A stretch of 20,556 nucleotides of DNA from JAKAIY01 sp036258195 (GTDB lineage: Bacteria; Chloroflexota; Ktedonobacteria; Ktedonobacterales; JADMIN01), in assembly GCA_036258195.1 (NCBI GenBank), contig DATAED010000216.1, forward strand, positions 1-20,556. Reading direction: 5' to 3'. How positions within the stretch are numbered: the stretch's first letter is position 1; every line of letters starts with the position of its first letter. Shown here in pieces: positions 13,288-20,556 of the stretch. The position numbers and the translations under genes are program-made. A model generated the notes under the pieces. That model saw only the letters and a program-made list of their open reading frames with translations. It did not search any database and was not told where the DNA came from.

Positions 13288-14673
13288 TCACTCCTGCGCC
13301 AATCTCGCGCCGTTGGTGGCGGCCACCTCGGCCAGGAAACGCCCGCTGTCTTTGATGTGGCGGTCGAGCGTGGTGTAATCGACGTAGACGACGCCGAAGC
13401 GCGGCTCGAAGCCGTGCGCCCACTCGAAGTTATCGAGGAAGCTCCAGACGAAGAAGCCCGCGATAGGCGCGCCCGCCACGATGGCTTCGCGGGTGGCGTC
13501 GAAATGGAGTCGAAGGTAGCGCGTGCGGTCTGGGTCGTGCACAGCGCCGTCGGGCGTGAGCGTGTCGGGATACGCGGCGCCATTCTCGGTGATGTAGATG
13601 CGCGGCGGCTTGTAGGTCTGGTGGACATGCAGTAGCAGGTCGCGCAGGCCCTGGGGATAGACCTCCCAGCCCATCACCGTCAGCGCGCCGCTGGCGGGCA
13701 GAATCTCCGGCAGCATCGAGCCATTCTGCCCGGCGCCCACGCGATTGCGTGTGTAATAGTTGATGCCGATGAAGTCGGTTGGCGCGCCGATGGTCGCCAT
13801 ATCGTTCGGCTGGATCAGGTCGTCGGGCGCGCCCAGCATGCGCAGAATCGTCTCAATGCCCTCAGGATATTGCTGGTGATAGAGCGCCTCCAGATACATA
13901 TCTTGCCAGGCGCCAGAGAAAAGCTGCGCCGCTGCCACATCCTCCTCGCGATCGGAGGCTGGCTCGATGTACGCCAGATTGAGTGTGATGCCCGCGTCGG
14001 TCGGGCGGGGCGATTCGGCGCGGATTGCCTGGATGCCCAGCCCGTGCGCGAGCAACTGGTGATGCGTGACAGGCAAGATCAGCGCGGGATCCTGCGCGCC
14101 GGGAGCCATCTCGCCGAGGACATGCCCCAGCATGGTCGTCACGCTCGGCTCATTCAGCGTGATCCAGTGGCCGACCCGGTCGCCGAACCGACGCGCCAGC
14201 GCGCCCGCATAGTCGCCGAACGCCTTGGCGGTGTCGCGGCTGGCCCAGCCACCTTTGTCTTGCAGCGCCTGCGGCAGATCCCAGTGATAGAGCGTGGCGA
14301 ATGGCTCGATGCCGCGCGCCAGCAGGCCATCGATCAGGCGCGAATAGAAGTCCAGCCCGGTCTCGTTCAGCTTGCCATAGCCATCGGGGAAGAGGCGTGG
14401 CCACGAGATAGAGAAGCGATAGGCGTTGAGGTTGAGGCGCTGCATGAGGTCGAGGTCAGCCTGCCAGCGGTGATAGTGATCGTCGGCGACATCGCCCGTC
14501 TCGCCGCGCGCGACCTTTCCCGGCGTGTGGGCGAAGCGATCCCAGATCGATTCGCCTTTGCCGTCCTCGCGTGGCGCGCCTTCGATCTGATAGGCCGCCG
14601 TGGCCGTTCCCCAATAGAATCCAGATGGGAAGCCGCTGGCTGCGCTGACCTGCTGTGCGCGGGCGTCACTCAT
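13288..14673 (-). CDS. Beta-glucosidase, glycoside hydrolase family 1
   Basis: The 461-residue enzyme has the full GH1 signature. FPSGFYWGTATAAYQIEGA at the N-terminus contains sugar-binding Gln29. LYHWDLPQAL contains His130-Trp131. TLNEPSV carries the acid/base Glu175, and ITENGAA carries the nucleophile Glu363. The aglycone/glycone loop SFLDNFEWAHGF is at 411-422. It should hydrolyse terminal non-reducing beta-glucosyl, and perhaps galactosyl or fucosyl, residues by a retaining mechanism. There is no signal peptide, so it is intracellular and acts on imported disaccharides. GAGGAG (complement of 14685-14690) lies 11 bases before the ATG. The start is 61 bases downstream of the MFS stop on the same strand, so co-transcription with that exporter-type gene is possible. 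Confidence 0.95.
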   Translation of the reverse strand: MSDARAQQVSAASGFPSGFYWGTATAAYQIEGAPREDGKGESIWDRFAHTPGKVARGETGDVADDHYHRWQADLDLMQRLNLNAYRFSISWPRLFPDGYGKLNETGLDFYSRLIDGLLARGIEPFATLYHWDLPQALQDKGGWASRDTAKAFGDYAGALARRFGDRVGHWITLNEPSVTTMLGHVLGEMAPGAQDPALILPVTHHQLLAHGLGIQAIRAESPRPTDAGITLNLAYIEPASDREEDVAAAQLFSGAWQDMYLEALYHQQYPEGIETILRMLGAPDDLIQPNDMATIGAPTDFIGINYYTRNRVGAGQNGSMLPEILPASGALTVMGWEVYPQGLRDLLLHVHQTYKPPRIYITENGAAYPDTLTPDGAVHDPDRTRYLRLHFDATREAIVAGAPIAGFFVWSFLDNFEWAHGFEPRFGVVYVDYTTLDRHIKDSGRFLAEVAATNGARLAQE

Positions 14674-14734
14674 CTTCTACTCCACTCCTCAATAGCGTTG
14701 ATCTGCGGACGTGCCTGCCCTCGCCGTTAGCCTA

Positions 14735-16303
14735 TCACACAGCCCTGGCAGGCGCCGCACGCTCCTCCTTGCCGCGCACCAGCGAGGCGAAGACGCCAAT
14801 CACGGCGACAGCGGCGCACGCCAGGAATGTAGCGTGAAAGGCGCCAATAAAGGTCGTTGGCAGCGCCTGTATATGCGCCTCAAACCCCGGCGGGAACGAG
14901 CGCGGCAGACCTGTCGTCCGGAACCGCTCCAGTTGGGCGCCTGCCAGCGCGCCGCCCAGGCTGGTAAAGATGGCGCCCGCCAGCGCCACGCTGGTGCTCT
15001 GGCCAATCACGCGGCCCGTCGCCAGGAAGCCAGAGGCCACGCCCTGCGCCGCGCCGGGGGCCGACCCCATCAGCGCGCTGTTGTTGGGCGACTGGAAGAG
15101 CGCCTGCCCGAAGCCTGTCACCACTAGCGGCCAGATGATGTCGCCAACCGAGCTGTCGGCCTGGAGCTGGCTGATGAATACCAGTCCCAGGCAGGCGATG
15201 GCCAGCCCCGTCGCTGCCAGCCAGCGCGTGCCGATGCGATCCGCCAGTCGCCCGCTGAATGGCGCGAAGACGGCGATGGTCAGCGGCAGCGGCGTGAGCA
15301 GCAGGCCGGATTCGATCAGCGAGAAGCCGCGCAGTTGCTCCAGATAGAACGGCATCATGAAGCTGACGGCGAAAAGGGCGAGAAAGCTCAGCGCCAGGCT
15401 GAGGTTGGCGGAGGCGAAGACGCGATTGCGAAACAGGCTCAGTTGCACGATGGGGTTGCGCACGATGCGCTCGACGATGACCAGCGCCACCAGCGCCACC
15501 GCGCCAATCACGATCGAGGCGATCAGTTGCCTCGATGACCATCCCCACTCCTGGCCAAATGACAGCCCCAGCGTGATGGATGCCAGCCCAATCGTCAGCA
15601 GCGCCGCTCCGGCGGGATCGAAGCGCCCGCGACCAGCGTGCGGTGCCTCGTGCAGCAGGCGCAGCGTGGCGATGACGCCGATGATGCCCAGCGGCACGTT
15701 GACATAGAAGATCCAGCGCCAGGTCAGGTATTGCGTGATGAAGCCGCCCAGCGTCGGGCCAACGCTGACCCCCATCGCCACGACCAGCGCGTTCAAGCCC
15801 AGTACGCGTCCGCGCTCATTCGCGGGGAACGCGCCCGTGAGCATGGCGGCGCTGACGGCGAAGAGCAGCGAGCCGCCGACCGCCTGGAAGCCGCGCGCGG
15901 CGATCAGGAAGCCGAGCGAGGGAGAAGCGCCGCTGAGCGCCGAGCCGAGGGTGAAGATGATCAGCCCGGTCATCCAGATGGCCTTGCGCCCGGTCATATC
16001 GGCGAGGCGGCCAATCGTCAGCAGGGTCGCGGCGATGACGACCAGATAGACGATCACCACCCACTCGACAGCGCCACTCAACGGCACGCCAAAGAAGGTG
16101 GCAATCGTAGGCAGGCTGATATTGACGATGGAGGAGTCCACCGTGGTCATGAAGACACCAATCGCGATGATGGCAAAGACGACCCATTTATTGGTTGTGG
16201 TGATTGCGGCGGTGGACGCCGTGCCGCTGGGCTGGCCGCTCTGAGCGGGGCGCTCCTGGCCGTTGGGGTCATTGGTCGCGCTGGGCGATGATGGCTGTGT
16301 CAT
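14735..16303 (-). CDS. DHA2-family MFS transporter (second copy, 14-TM)
   Basis: The 522-residue protein has a polar, Ser/Pro/Gln-rich N-tail of about 35 residues and then the 14-helix DHA2 pattern. The first helix contains FMTTVDSSIVNISLPTIA, motif A is GRLADMTGRKAIWM, and the motif C region is GVSVGPTLGGFITQYLTWRW followed by FYVNVPLGIIG. These match EmrB/QacA-type proton-coupled exporters. The substrate is unknown. It shares the family of the exporter at 820-2406 but differs throughout, so it is not a recent duplicate. The glucosidase follows 61 bases downstream. The Shine-Dalgarno is weak. The region upstream, shared with the divergent small acidic-protein gene, contains tandem GCGGTCAAG repeats that could bind a regulator. 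Confidence 0.9.
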   Translation of the reverse strand: MTQPSSPSATNDPNGQERPAQSGQPSGTASTAAITTTNKWVVFAIIAIGVFMTTVDSSIVNISLPTIATFFGVPLSGAVEWVVIVYLVVIAATLLTIGRLADMTGRKAIWMTGLIIFTLGSALSGASPSLGFLIAARGFQAVGGSLLFAVSAAMLTGAFPANERGRVLGLNALVVAMGVSVGPTLGGFITQYLTWRWIFYVNVPLGIIGVIATLRLLHEAPHAGRGRFDPAGAALLTIGLASITLGLSFGQEWGWSSRQLIASIVIGAVALVALVIVERIVRNPIVQLSLFRNRVFASANLSLALSFLALFAVSFMMPFYLEQLRGFSLIESGLLLTPLPLTIAVFAPFSGRLADRIGTRWLAATGLAIACLGLVFISQLQADSSVGDIIWPLVVTGFGQALFQSPNNSALMGSAPGAAQGVASGFLATGRVIGQSTSVALAGAIFTSLGGALAGAQLERFRTTGLPRSFPPGFEAHIQALPTTFIGAFHATFLACAAVAVIGVFASLVRGKEERAAPARAV

Positions 16304-16414
16304 GCAGGCTGACTCTATCCTGATGTGTTCACTTGCTCTACTGCCGCATCTCAGCGGCGTCGGTAGGAAGTATGGTACTGATGCTTACTACGATAGCGTA
16401 TGCCGCGAGAGCCA

Positions 16415-16423
16415 TGCTATACT
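16415..16423 (+). promoter_or_regulatory. Extended -10 promoter for the acidic zinc-site protein
   Basis: TGCTATACT has the TG of an extended -10 and a five-of-six -10 hexamer. The sequence 17 bases upstream (AGCGTA) is a poor -35. The start would be near 16430, giving a leader of about 185 bases. Confidence 0.45.
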
Positions 16424-16424
16424 T

Positions 16425-16445
16425 GCGGTCAAGGTAGCGGTCAAG
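16425..16445 (+). repeat. Tandem GCGGTCAAG repeat at a promoter
   Basis: Two identical 9-base copies, 16425-16433 and 16437-16445, are spaced 12 bases start to start. They sit immediately downstream of the -10 at 16418-16423 and so cover the expected transcription start. This is a plausible regulator binding site, but no regulator is encoded nearby. Confidence 0.5.
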
Positions 16446-16613
16446 CCACGTTCGCCGCACGAGTCGCTCGCGTCGCCTCATGAAGTTCCTGGTCATCATT
16501 CCACCCCAGGCGGAGAAACGCGCCACAGGCCCCGTCCGACTCAGACGAATCGCCCAAGACTGCATGGCTGTCCCTGTTCTCCCTGAAGACGTGTCGTGAA
16601 GGAGGCTTCTGTC

Positions 16614-17036
16614 ATGTCCAGCCGTCGATATGAGCGAGATACCTGGGAAGATCAGGCTGGCGACGCCGAGTACGGCGACTACGAGCAGTACGACGACGAG
16701 TACGCTGGCGACTATGACGCCGACGCAGGTGGCGAGCGCGGCTTGATCTTGCAGACCGAGCAATCGCTGGTGGGCATCTCTTCGACGGTGACGCAGCACG
16801 GCGCGCCGCTGCTCTCCTACACGCGCACGATGAACCGGTTCTACACGAACCGACGCCAGAAGCTGAGCCTGGGCCGCTTCGCCTGCGAGGTCTGCGGCGA
16901 GCGCATCCGCCTGTGGGCGTGGGAGACGCCTAACGGCAATCGCACGCATGATGGCTGCTACGAGCGCCTCGCCTGGACCTGGACGAATCTCTACGCCCAG
17001 CAACAGCAGCTCGCTTCACGCGGCGAGTTTGAGTAG
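16614..17036 (+). CDS. Small protein with acidic N-terminus and C-x2-C...H-x2-C metal site, function unknown
   Basis: I recognise no family for this 140-residue protein. Residues 8-40 are rich in Asp, Glu, Tyr and Gly and probably disordered. Residues 44-90 contain LILQTEQSLVGISSTVTQHG and TMNRFYTNRRQKLSLGRF. Then comes a putative zinc site, C91-x2-C94 and H112-x2-C115, in FACEVCGERIRLW and RTHDGCYERLAW. This four-ligand layout suggests a small treble-clef or ribbon. A Gln-rich C-terminus follows. No signal peptide or TM segment is seen, so it is probably cytoplasmic. ATG 16614 has AAGGAGG (16599-16605) at 8 bases. The in-frame GTG at 16596 lies within that Shine-Dalgarno region and is rejected. 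It appears monocistronic. Confidence 0.75.
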   Translation: MSSRRYERDTWEDQAGDAEYGDYEQYDDEYAGDYDADAGGERGLILQTEQSLVGISSTVTQHGAPLLSYTRTMNRFYTNRRQKLSLGRFACEVCGERIRLWAWETPNGNRTHDGCYERLAWTWTNLYAQQQQLASRGEFE

Positions 17037-17167
17037 CGCGCCGCTGCATTGCGTTGCATGCCCCACACGCCCGCGAGCGCCACACGAGATGGCGTGCGCG
17101 GGCGTCGTAGCGCCTGCGAGCGCGACGGCGGCGAGGTGTTTGCTGGCTATGCCTGCCGCAGGCGACG

Positions 17168-17201
17168 TGGTACAATAGCCTGGATTCGGCCCGCGCCGAA
17201 T
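17168..17201 (+). promoter_or_regulatory. Extended -10 promoter with start-site dyad upstream of accC
   Basis: TGGTACAAT (17168-17176) is an extended -10 with no clear -35. Eight bases further on is a perfect dyad, ATTCGGC-CCGC-GCCGAAT (17184-17201), which covers the expected start site. Related ATTC-CGG and ATTCG motifs continue to 17214. The dyad could be an operator for a fatty-acid synthesis repressor or a 5'-terminal mRNA hairpin. About 56 bases separate it from the accC ATG. Confidence 0.55.
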
Positions 17202-17257
17202 GATTCCGGATTCGACCGACACGATCTGTCTCCAGACGATGATAGAAAGCTCACGGA

Positions 17258-18613
17258 ATGTTCAAGAAGGTGCTGATCGCTAATCGCGGCGAGATTGCGT
17301 TGCGCGTCATCCGCGCCTGCCGCGAGATGGGCGTCACAGCGGTCATCGCGTATTCTGAAGCAGACCGTGACTCGTTGCCCGTCCGCATGGCGGATGAACG
17401 CATCTGCATCGGCCCTGGCCCCGGCAGCAAGAGCTACCTGCACATCCCCAATATCATCAGCGCGGCGCTGCTGACTGGCTGCGAGGCCATCCATCCCGGC
17501 TATGGCTTCCTCTCAGAGAATGCCAGCCTCGCCGAGATTTGCGCCGATGTGGGGGTTATCTTCATCGGGCCGCCCCCGGCGGCGATGGTGCAGATGGGCG
17601 ACAAGGTGCAGGCGCGCATCGCCATGGAGCGCGCGGGGCTGCCGATGCTGCCCGGCACGGATGTGCTGCGCTCGCTGGGCGAGGGCGAAGAGGCGGCGCA
17701 GAGCGTCGGCTTCCCGCTGATGCTGAAGGCGGCGGCGGGCGGCGGCGGGCGCGGCATCCGACTGGTGCGCAAGCCCGAGGAGTTCGCGCACGTCTTCACC
17801 ACAGCGCAGAGTGAAGTGCGCGAGGCGTTCCACGACGACGGGCTGTATGTCGAGAAGTACCTCGGTCGCGCGCGGCATGTCGAGGTGCAGGTCTTCTGCG
17901 ACAACTACGGCAATGGCGTGTATCTGGGCGAGCGCAACTGCTCCACGCAGCGCCGCCACCAGAAGCTGGTCGAGGAGTCGCCCAGCCCGCTGCTGCCCGA
18001 TGCGCTGCGCCAGGAGATGGGCGAGCGCTCAATTCGCGCGGCGGTGGCGATTGGCTATCGCGGCGCCGGCACGATGGAATATCTCGTCGACGAAGACAAC
18101 CACTTCTACTTCATGGAGATGAATACGCGGCTCCAGGTTGAGCATCCTGTGACGGAGCTGGTGACCGGGCTGGATCTGGTGCGTGAGCAGTTGCTGGTGG
18201 CCTCTGGCGAGCGGCTGAGCGTGAAGCAGTCCGACATTCGCCCCAATGGCCATGCCATCGAGTTCCGCATCACCGCCGAAGACCCCGCGTTTGACTTCCG
18301 CCCGCAGACTGGCGTGGTCGAGGAATATCTGCCGCCCAGCGGGCCTGGCGTGCGCGTCGATTCACACCTCTACCGGGGCTACGAAGTGCCGCCGCACTAC
18401 GATTCGCTACTCTCCAAGCTCATCGTCTGGGCGCCCACGCGCGAGCAAGCTATCGCACGCGGCAAGCGCGCCCTTGAAGAGTACGTGCTGGAGGGCCTGC
18501 CGACGACGATACCATTCCACCTCAGCCTGCTGGAGAACGAAACGTTCAAGCGTGGCGAGGTGTACACCAATTATCTGGCCGAGCACAGCGAGCAGTTCGC
18601 GCTGCAGCGCTAG
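17258..18613 (+). CDS. accC: Acetyl-CoA carboxylase, biotin carboxylase subunit
   Basis: AccC carboxylates the biotin on AccB using ATP and bicarbonate, the first half-reaction of malonyl-CoA synthesis. The 451-residue length is standard. It starts KVLIANRGEIALRVIRA (4-20) with HPGYGFLSEN (79-88) in the pre-ATP-grasp domain. The ATP-grasp domain has Lys116, Lys157 and the glycine loop GGGGRGIR (161-168). EMNTRLQVEHPVTE (287-300) carries the metal and biotin-site residues. A shorter C-terminal domain follows, without the extra domains of pyruvate or propionyl-CoA carboxylases, so a stand-alone AccC is favoured. The Shine-Dalgarno is weak. It heads a likely operon, with fabF beginning 44 bases after its stop. 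Confidence 0.96.
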   Translation: MFKKVLIANRGEIALRVIRACREMGVTAVIAYSEADRDSLPVRMADERICIGPGPGSKSYLHIPNIISAALLTGCEAIHPGYGFLSENASLAEICADVGVIFIGPPPAAMVQMGDKVQARIAMERAGLPMLPGTDVLRSLGEGEEAAQSVGFPLMLKAAAGGGGRGIRLVRKPEEFAHVFTTAQSEVREAFHDDGLYVEKYLGRARHVEVQVFCDNYGNGVYLGERNCSTQRRHQKLVEESPSPLLPDALRQEMGERSIRAAVAIGYRGAGTMEYLVDEDNHFYFMEMNTRLQVEHPVTELVTGLDLVREQLLVASGERLSVKQSDIRPNGHAIEFRITAEDPAFDFRPQTGVVEEYLPPSGPGVRVDSHLYRGYEVPPHYDSLLSKLIVWAPTREQAIARGKRALEEYVLEGLPTTIPFHLSLLENETFKRGEVYTNYLAEHSEQFALQR

Positions 18614-18657
18614 TGTGGGTCGGCCTCGCCTTATAGGGCGAGCAGAGGGGAGACAGC

Positions 18658-19899
18658 ATGAGCAGCCGTGTGGTCGTGACGGGCATAGGGTTGGTCTGCG
18701 CGGTCGGCAACGACACCGCGACGACCTGGCGCGCGCTCTGTGAGGGCAAGCCGGGCGGCCAACTCATCACCAGCTTCGACACGACAGCCTTCGATACGAA
18801 GTTCGGCGCCGTCGTCAACGATTTCGACGCCACACAGTACATGGATCGCAAGGAAGTGCGGCGCAACGACCGCTTCGTCCATTTTGCGATGGGCGCGGCC
18901 AGGCAGGCGCTGGACGATTCGGGCTTCGAGATTACCGAGGAGAACTCCGGAGACGTTGGCGTGGTGATCGGCTCTGGCGTCGGCGGCATGAATACCGCCC
19001 ATGAGCAGTTCAAGACGCTCTTCGAGCGCGGGCCAGACCGCGTGAGCCCCTTCTTCATCACCATGTTCATCACCGACATCGCCTCAGGCTTTGTCTCGCT
19101 GACGGTGGGCGCGCGCGGGCCAAATTTCGCCACCGTCTCGGCCTGCGCGACAGGCGCCAATGCGATTGGCGAGGCCGCCGAGATGATCCGTCGTGGCGAC
19201 GCCGTGGCGATGCTGGCGGGCGGCGCGGAGGCGGGCATCACGCCGATTGGGCTGGCAGCCTTCGGCAACATGAAGGCCCTCTCGCGGCGCAATGATGATC
19301 CCGCCGGGGCCAGCCGTCCGTTTGATAAAGAGCGCGATGGATTCGTGATGGGCGACGGCGCGGGTGTGCTGCTGCTGGAAGACGAAGAGCATGCGCGCAA
19401 ACGCGGCGCGCGCATCTATGCGGAGCTGGTGGGCTATGGCAGCACAGCGGACGCCTACCACATCACGGAGCCAGCGCCGCAGGGTGCGGGTCTGGCGCGC
19501 GCCATCACCCGCGCGCTGAAGAAGGCGGAGCTGCCCACCGACGCGGCGCAGTACATCAACGCGCACGGCACGGCGACCTATCTCAACGACCTGAACGAGA
19601 CTGAGGCGATCAAGACGGTCTTCGGCGACCACGCGAAGAAGCTGGCGATCAGCTCGACCAAGTCGATGATTGGTCACACGCTGGGCGCGGCAGGCGGCAT
19701 CGAGGCGGGCGTGACGGCGCTGACGCTGTATCACGGAGTCATCACGCCGACCATCAACTACACCACGCCCGACCCACAGCTCGACCTCGACTTCACGCCC
19801 AATACGGCGCGCGAGGCCAAGGTGGATGTGGCGCTGTCGAACTCGATGGGCTTTGGTGGCCACAATGCTGTGCTGGTCATGCGCCGGTACAACGGCTAG
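18658..19899 (+). CDS. fabF: 3-oxoacyl-[acyl-carrier-protein] synthase II
   Basis: FabF condenses malonyl-ACP with acyl-ACP in fatty-acid elongation. The 413-residue thiolase-fold protein has the Cys-His-His triad of this class: Cys163 in TVSACATGANAIGEA, His303 in INAHGTATYLND, and His340 with Lys335 in SSTKSMIGHTLGAAGG. The start MSSRVVVTGIGLVCAVG and the FGFGG-type end (NSMGFGGHNAVLVMRR) fit FabF rather than FabB. GAGGGGAGA precedes the ATG. The gene sits between accC and accB, so biotin carboxylase, condensing enzyme and biotin carrier share a probable transcript. A role for the cluster in general fatty-acid synthesis is the simplest reading. A polyketide-type role is not supported, since no ketoreductase, acyltransferase or ACP gene is present. 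Confidence 0.96.
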   Translation: MSSRVVVTGIGLVCAVGNDTATTWRALCEGKPGGQLITSFDTTAFDTKFGAVVNDFDATQYMDRKEVRRNDRFVHFAMGAARQALDDSGFEITEENSGDVGVVIGSGVGGMNTAHEQFKTLFERGPDRVSPFFITMFITDIASGFVSLTVGARGPNFATVSACATGANAIGEAAEMIRRGDAVAMLAGGAEAGITPIGLAAFGNMKALSRRNDDPAGASRPFDKERDGFVMGDGAGVLLLEDEEHARKRGARIYAELVGYGSTADAYHITEPAPQGAGLARAITRALKKAELPTDAAQYINAHGTATYLNDLNETEAIKTVFGDHAKKLAISSTKSMIGHTLGAAGGIEAGVTALTLYHGVITPTINYTTPDPQLDLDFTPNTAREAKVDVALSNSMGFGGHNAVLVMRRYNG

Positions 19900-19981
19900 C
19901 AGGCGGCTGGCGAGCGGCGACGAACGACACGAACGATGACGCGCGGCAGTGGGCATGTCAGCCTGTGGCGCGCTGGCATAG

Positions 19982-19987
19982 AGGAGG
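19982..19987 (+). promoter_or_regulatory. Shine-Dalgarno that questions the accB start
   Basis: AGGAGG is a perfect ribosome binding site, but the first conventional start codon in the accB frame, GTG 20012, lies 24 bases further on. At the normal distance of 6 bases the in-frame codon is ACG (19994), and a CTG lies at 20009. The preceding in-frame stop is TAG 19979-19981, so no other start is possible upstream. Confidence 0.6.
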
Positions 19988-20011
19988 CGACCTACGGAAC
20001 GGCAATCGCTG

Positions 20012-20473
20012 GTGAGCCGGGTCAAGGCTCTGGCTGAGGCGCTGGAAGGCAGCGATGTCAGTGAGCTGGATCTGACCGAGAATGGCTTGCGCATACTGAT
20101 ACGGCGGCAATCCGATACGGTGATGGTGGTGTCGGCGCCTCTCAGCGCGCCACGCGCCCGCGCCAATGGCGCCCCACGCCGCAAGGCGCTGCCCCACCGC
20201 AGCGAGGCGGAGAAGGCGCCTGCGGTTGAGCCAGGGATCGCAGTGGTCGCGCCGCTGACCGGCGTCTTTTATGGCTCGCCATCGCCCGCCTCGGCGGCGT
20301 TTGTTGAGGTTGGGCAGCCGGTGCAGGCCGGGCAGGTCGTCTGTATCGTCGAGGCGATGAAGGTCTTCAACGAGATCAAATCCGAGGTGAGCGGCACCGT
20401 GCTCTCCATCGCCGAGAAGAATGGCCAGCTCGTGCAGAAAGGCGAAGCGCTGATTCGTGTCCAGGCGTCCTGA
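20012..20473 (+). CDS. accB: Acetyl-CoA carboxylase biotin carboxyl carrier protein
   Basis: AccB carries the biotin that AccC carboxylates and the carboxyltransferase uses. The protein is 153 residues counted from GTG 20012. An N-terminal helix-strand segment (VKALAEALEGSDVSELDLTE) resembles AccB N-termini. A flexible Ala/Pro/Arg linker follows (about 40-72). The biotinyl domain (about 75-153) has VVAPLTGVFYGSPSPASAAFVEVG with the AccB-type thumb, and the biotinylation motif EAMKVFNEI with Lys117. The methionine after the lysine is replaced by Val, a tolerated change. Initiation is uncertain: the strong AGGAGG at 19982-19987 fits an ACG start at 19994, which would add six residues (with the initiating residue, ERQSL follows). 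The accD/accA carboxyltransferase genes are not seen in the window. Confidence 0.93.
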   Translation: MSRVKALAEALEGSDVSELDLTENGLRILIRRQSDTVMVVSAPLSAPRARANGAPRRKALPHRSEAEKAPAVEPGIAVVAPLTGVFYGSPSPASAAFVEVGQPVQAGQVVCIVEAMKVFNEIKSEVSGTVLSIAEKNGQLVQKGEALIRVQAS

Positions 20474-20556
20474 CTCGATTACTACGGAGCCGCCGCGCGA
20501 GTCTGGCGCAGAGAAGACGCCTGCGCGCGGCGGCGGTCTGCGCGCCTGGGCGCCAG
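20457..20556 (+). CDS. Possible start of another gene, cut by the right edge
   Basis: From GTG 20457, overlapping the end of accB by 17 bases, a frame stays open to the window end (33 codons). Its translation is polar and Pro/Arg/Gly-rich, beginning MSRRPDSITTEPPRESG, without a recognisable motif. The Shine-Dalgarno is weak. Other frames in the last 80 bases are also open because the DNA is GC-rich, so this is only a possibility. Confidence 0.2.
   Translation, partial: MSRRPDSITTEPPRESGAEKTPARGGGLRAWAP

Larger units (their letters stand above)
16304..16613. other. Divergent intergenic region between exporter and acidic-protein gene
   Basis: The 310 bases hold no credible gene. The recognisable signals are an extended -10 at 16415-16423 and tandem 9-bp repeats at 16425-16445, listed separately. 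A minus-strand promoter for the exporter is expected here, but I find no clear hexamer pair. The stretch 16446-16595 shows nothing I can name. Confidence 0.5.

Noticed and set aside
19084..20184. 366-codon minus-strand open frame opposite fabF and accB
   Set aside because: It is antisense to two well-defined enzymes, with Arg-rich low-complexity translation and no ribosome binding site.

Overview
This window is GC-rich, densely packed bacterial chromosome made almost entirely of housekeeping and metabolic genes. I see no IS element, prophage, CRISPR array, rRNA gene or plasmid function. The mix of genes suggests a member of the Chloroflexota, possibly the Ktedonobacteria or a relative. That mix is a MEDS-domain protein, a PucR-type regulator, a methyltransferase of a mainly archaeal type, a DUF4432 protein, and acc/fab genes arranged accC-fabF-accB. 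The assignment is inference from gene content, not from a marker gene.

Layout, left to right. (1) Positions 1-2406, minus strand: the 5' part of a DUF4432 (aldose-epimerase-like) gene running off the left edge, then a 14-TM DHA2-type MFS exporter. (2) Positions 2750-2920, minus strand: a selenocysteine tRNA (anticodon UCA) with encoded CCA and its own intrinsic terminator. This is the most informative RNA feature in the window. (3) Positions 3045-4597, plus strand: class II lysyl-tRNA synthetase, divergent from the tRNA. (4) Positions 4598-6432: a consensus sigma-70-type promoter with a long leader, a MEDS-domain sensor protein, then a NUDIX hydrolase. (5) Positions 6462-10010: an apparent transcription unit with peptide deformylase (carrying a KQDG minisatellite tail), MiaB, an unrecognised TPR protein with an acidic tail, a 45-residue very basic peptide, and an intrinsic terminator. 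(6) Positions 10075-12334: a PucR-type regulator overlapping an archaeal-type SAM methyltransferase. (7) Positions 12354-13280: a degenerate dispersed-repeat-like hairpin, a perfect promoter, a two-TM small protein and an alkyltransferase-like protein lacking the acceptor cysteine. (8) Positions 13288-16303, minus strand: GH1 beta-glucosidase and a second DHA2 MFS exporter. (9) Positions 16415-17036: a small acidic protein with a C-x2-C/H-x2-C metal site. (10) Positions 17168-20473: the fatty-acid initiation cluster accC-fabF-accB behind an extended -10 promoter with a dyad at the start site. A further reading frame may run off the right edge.

How the genes work together. Several encode translation or protein-maturation functions: LysRS, tRNA-Sec, deformylase and MiaB. 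The two unknown proteins downstream of miaB share that unit and are the best candidates for an undescribed translation-associated pair. The acc/fab cluster supplies malonyl-CoA and performs condensation. The two exporters, the glucosidase and the epimerase-like protein are accessory metabolism. The selenocysteine tRNA implies that UGA is recoded somewhere in this genome, although no selenoprotein gene or sel gene lies in this window.
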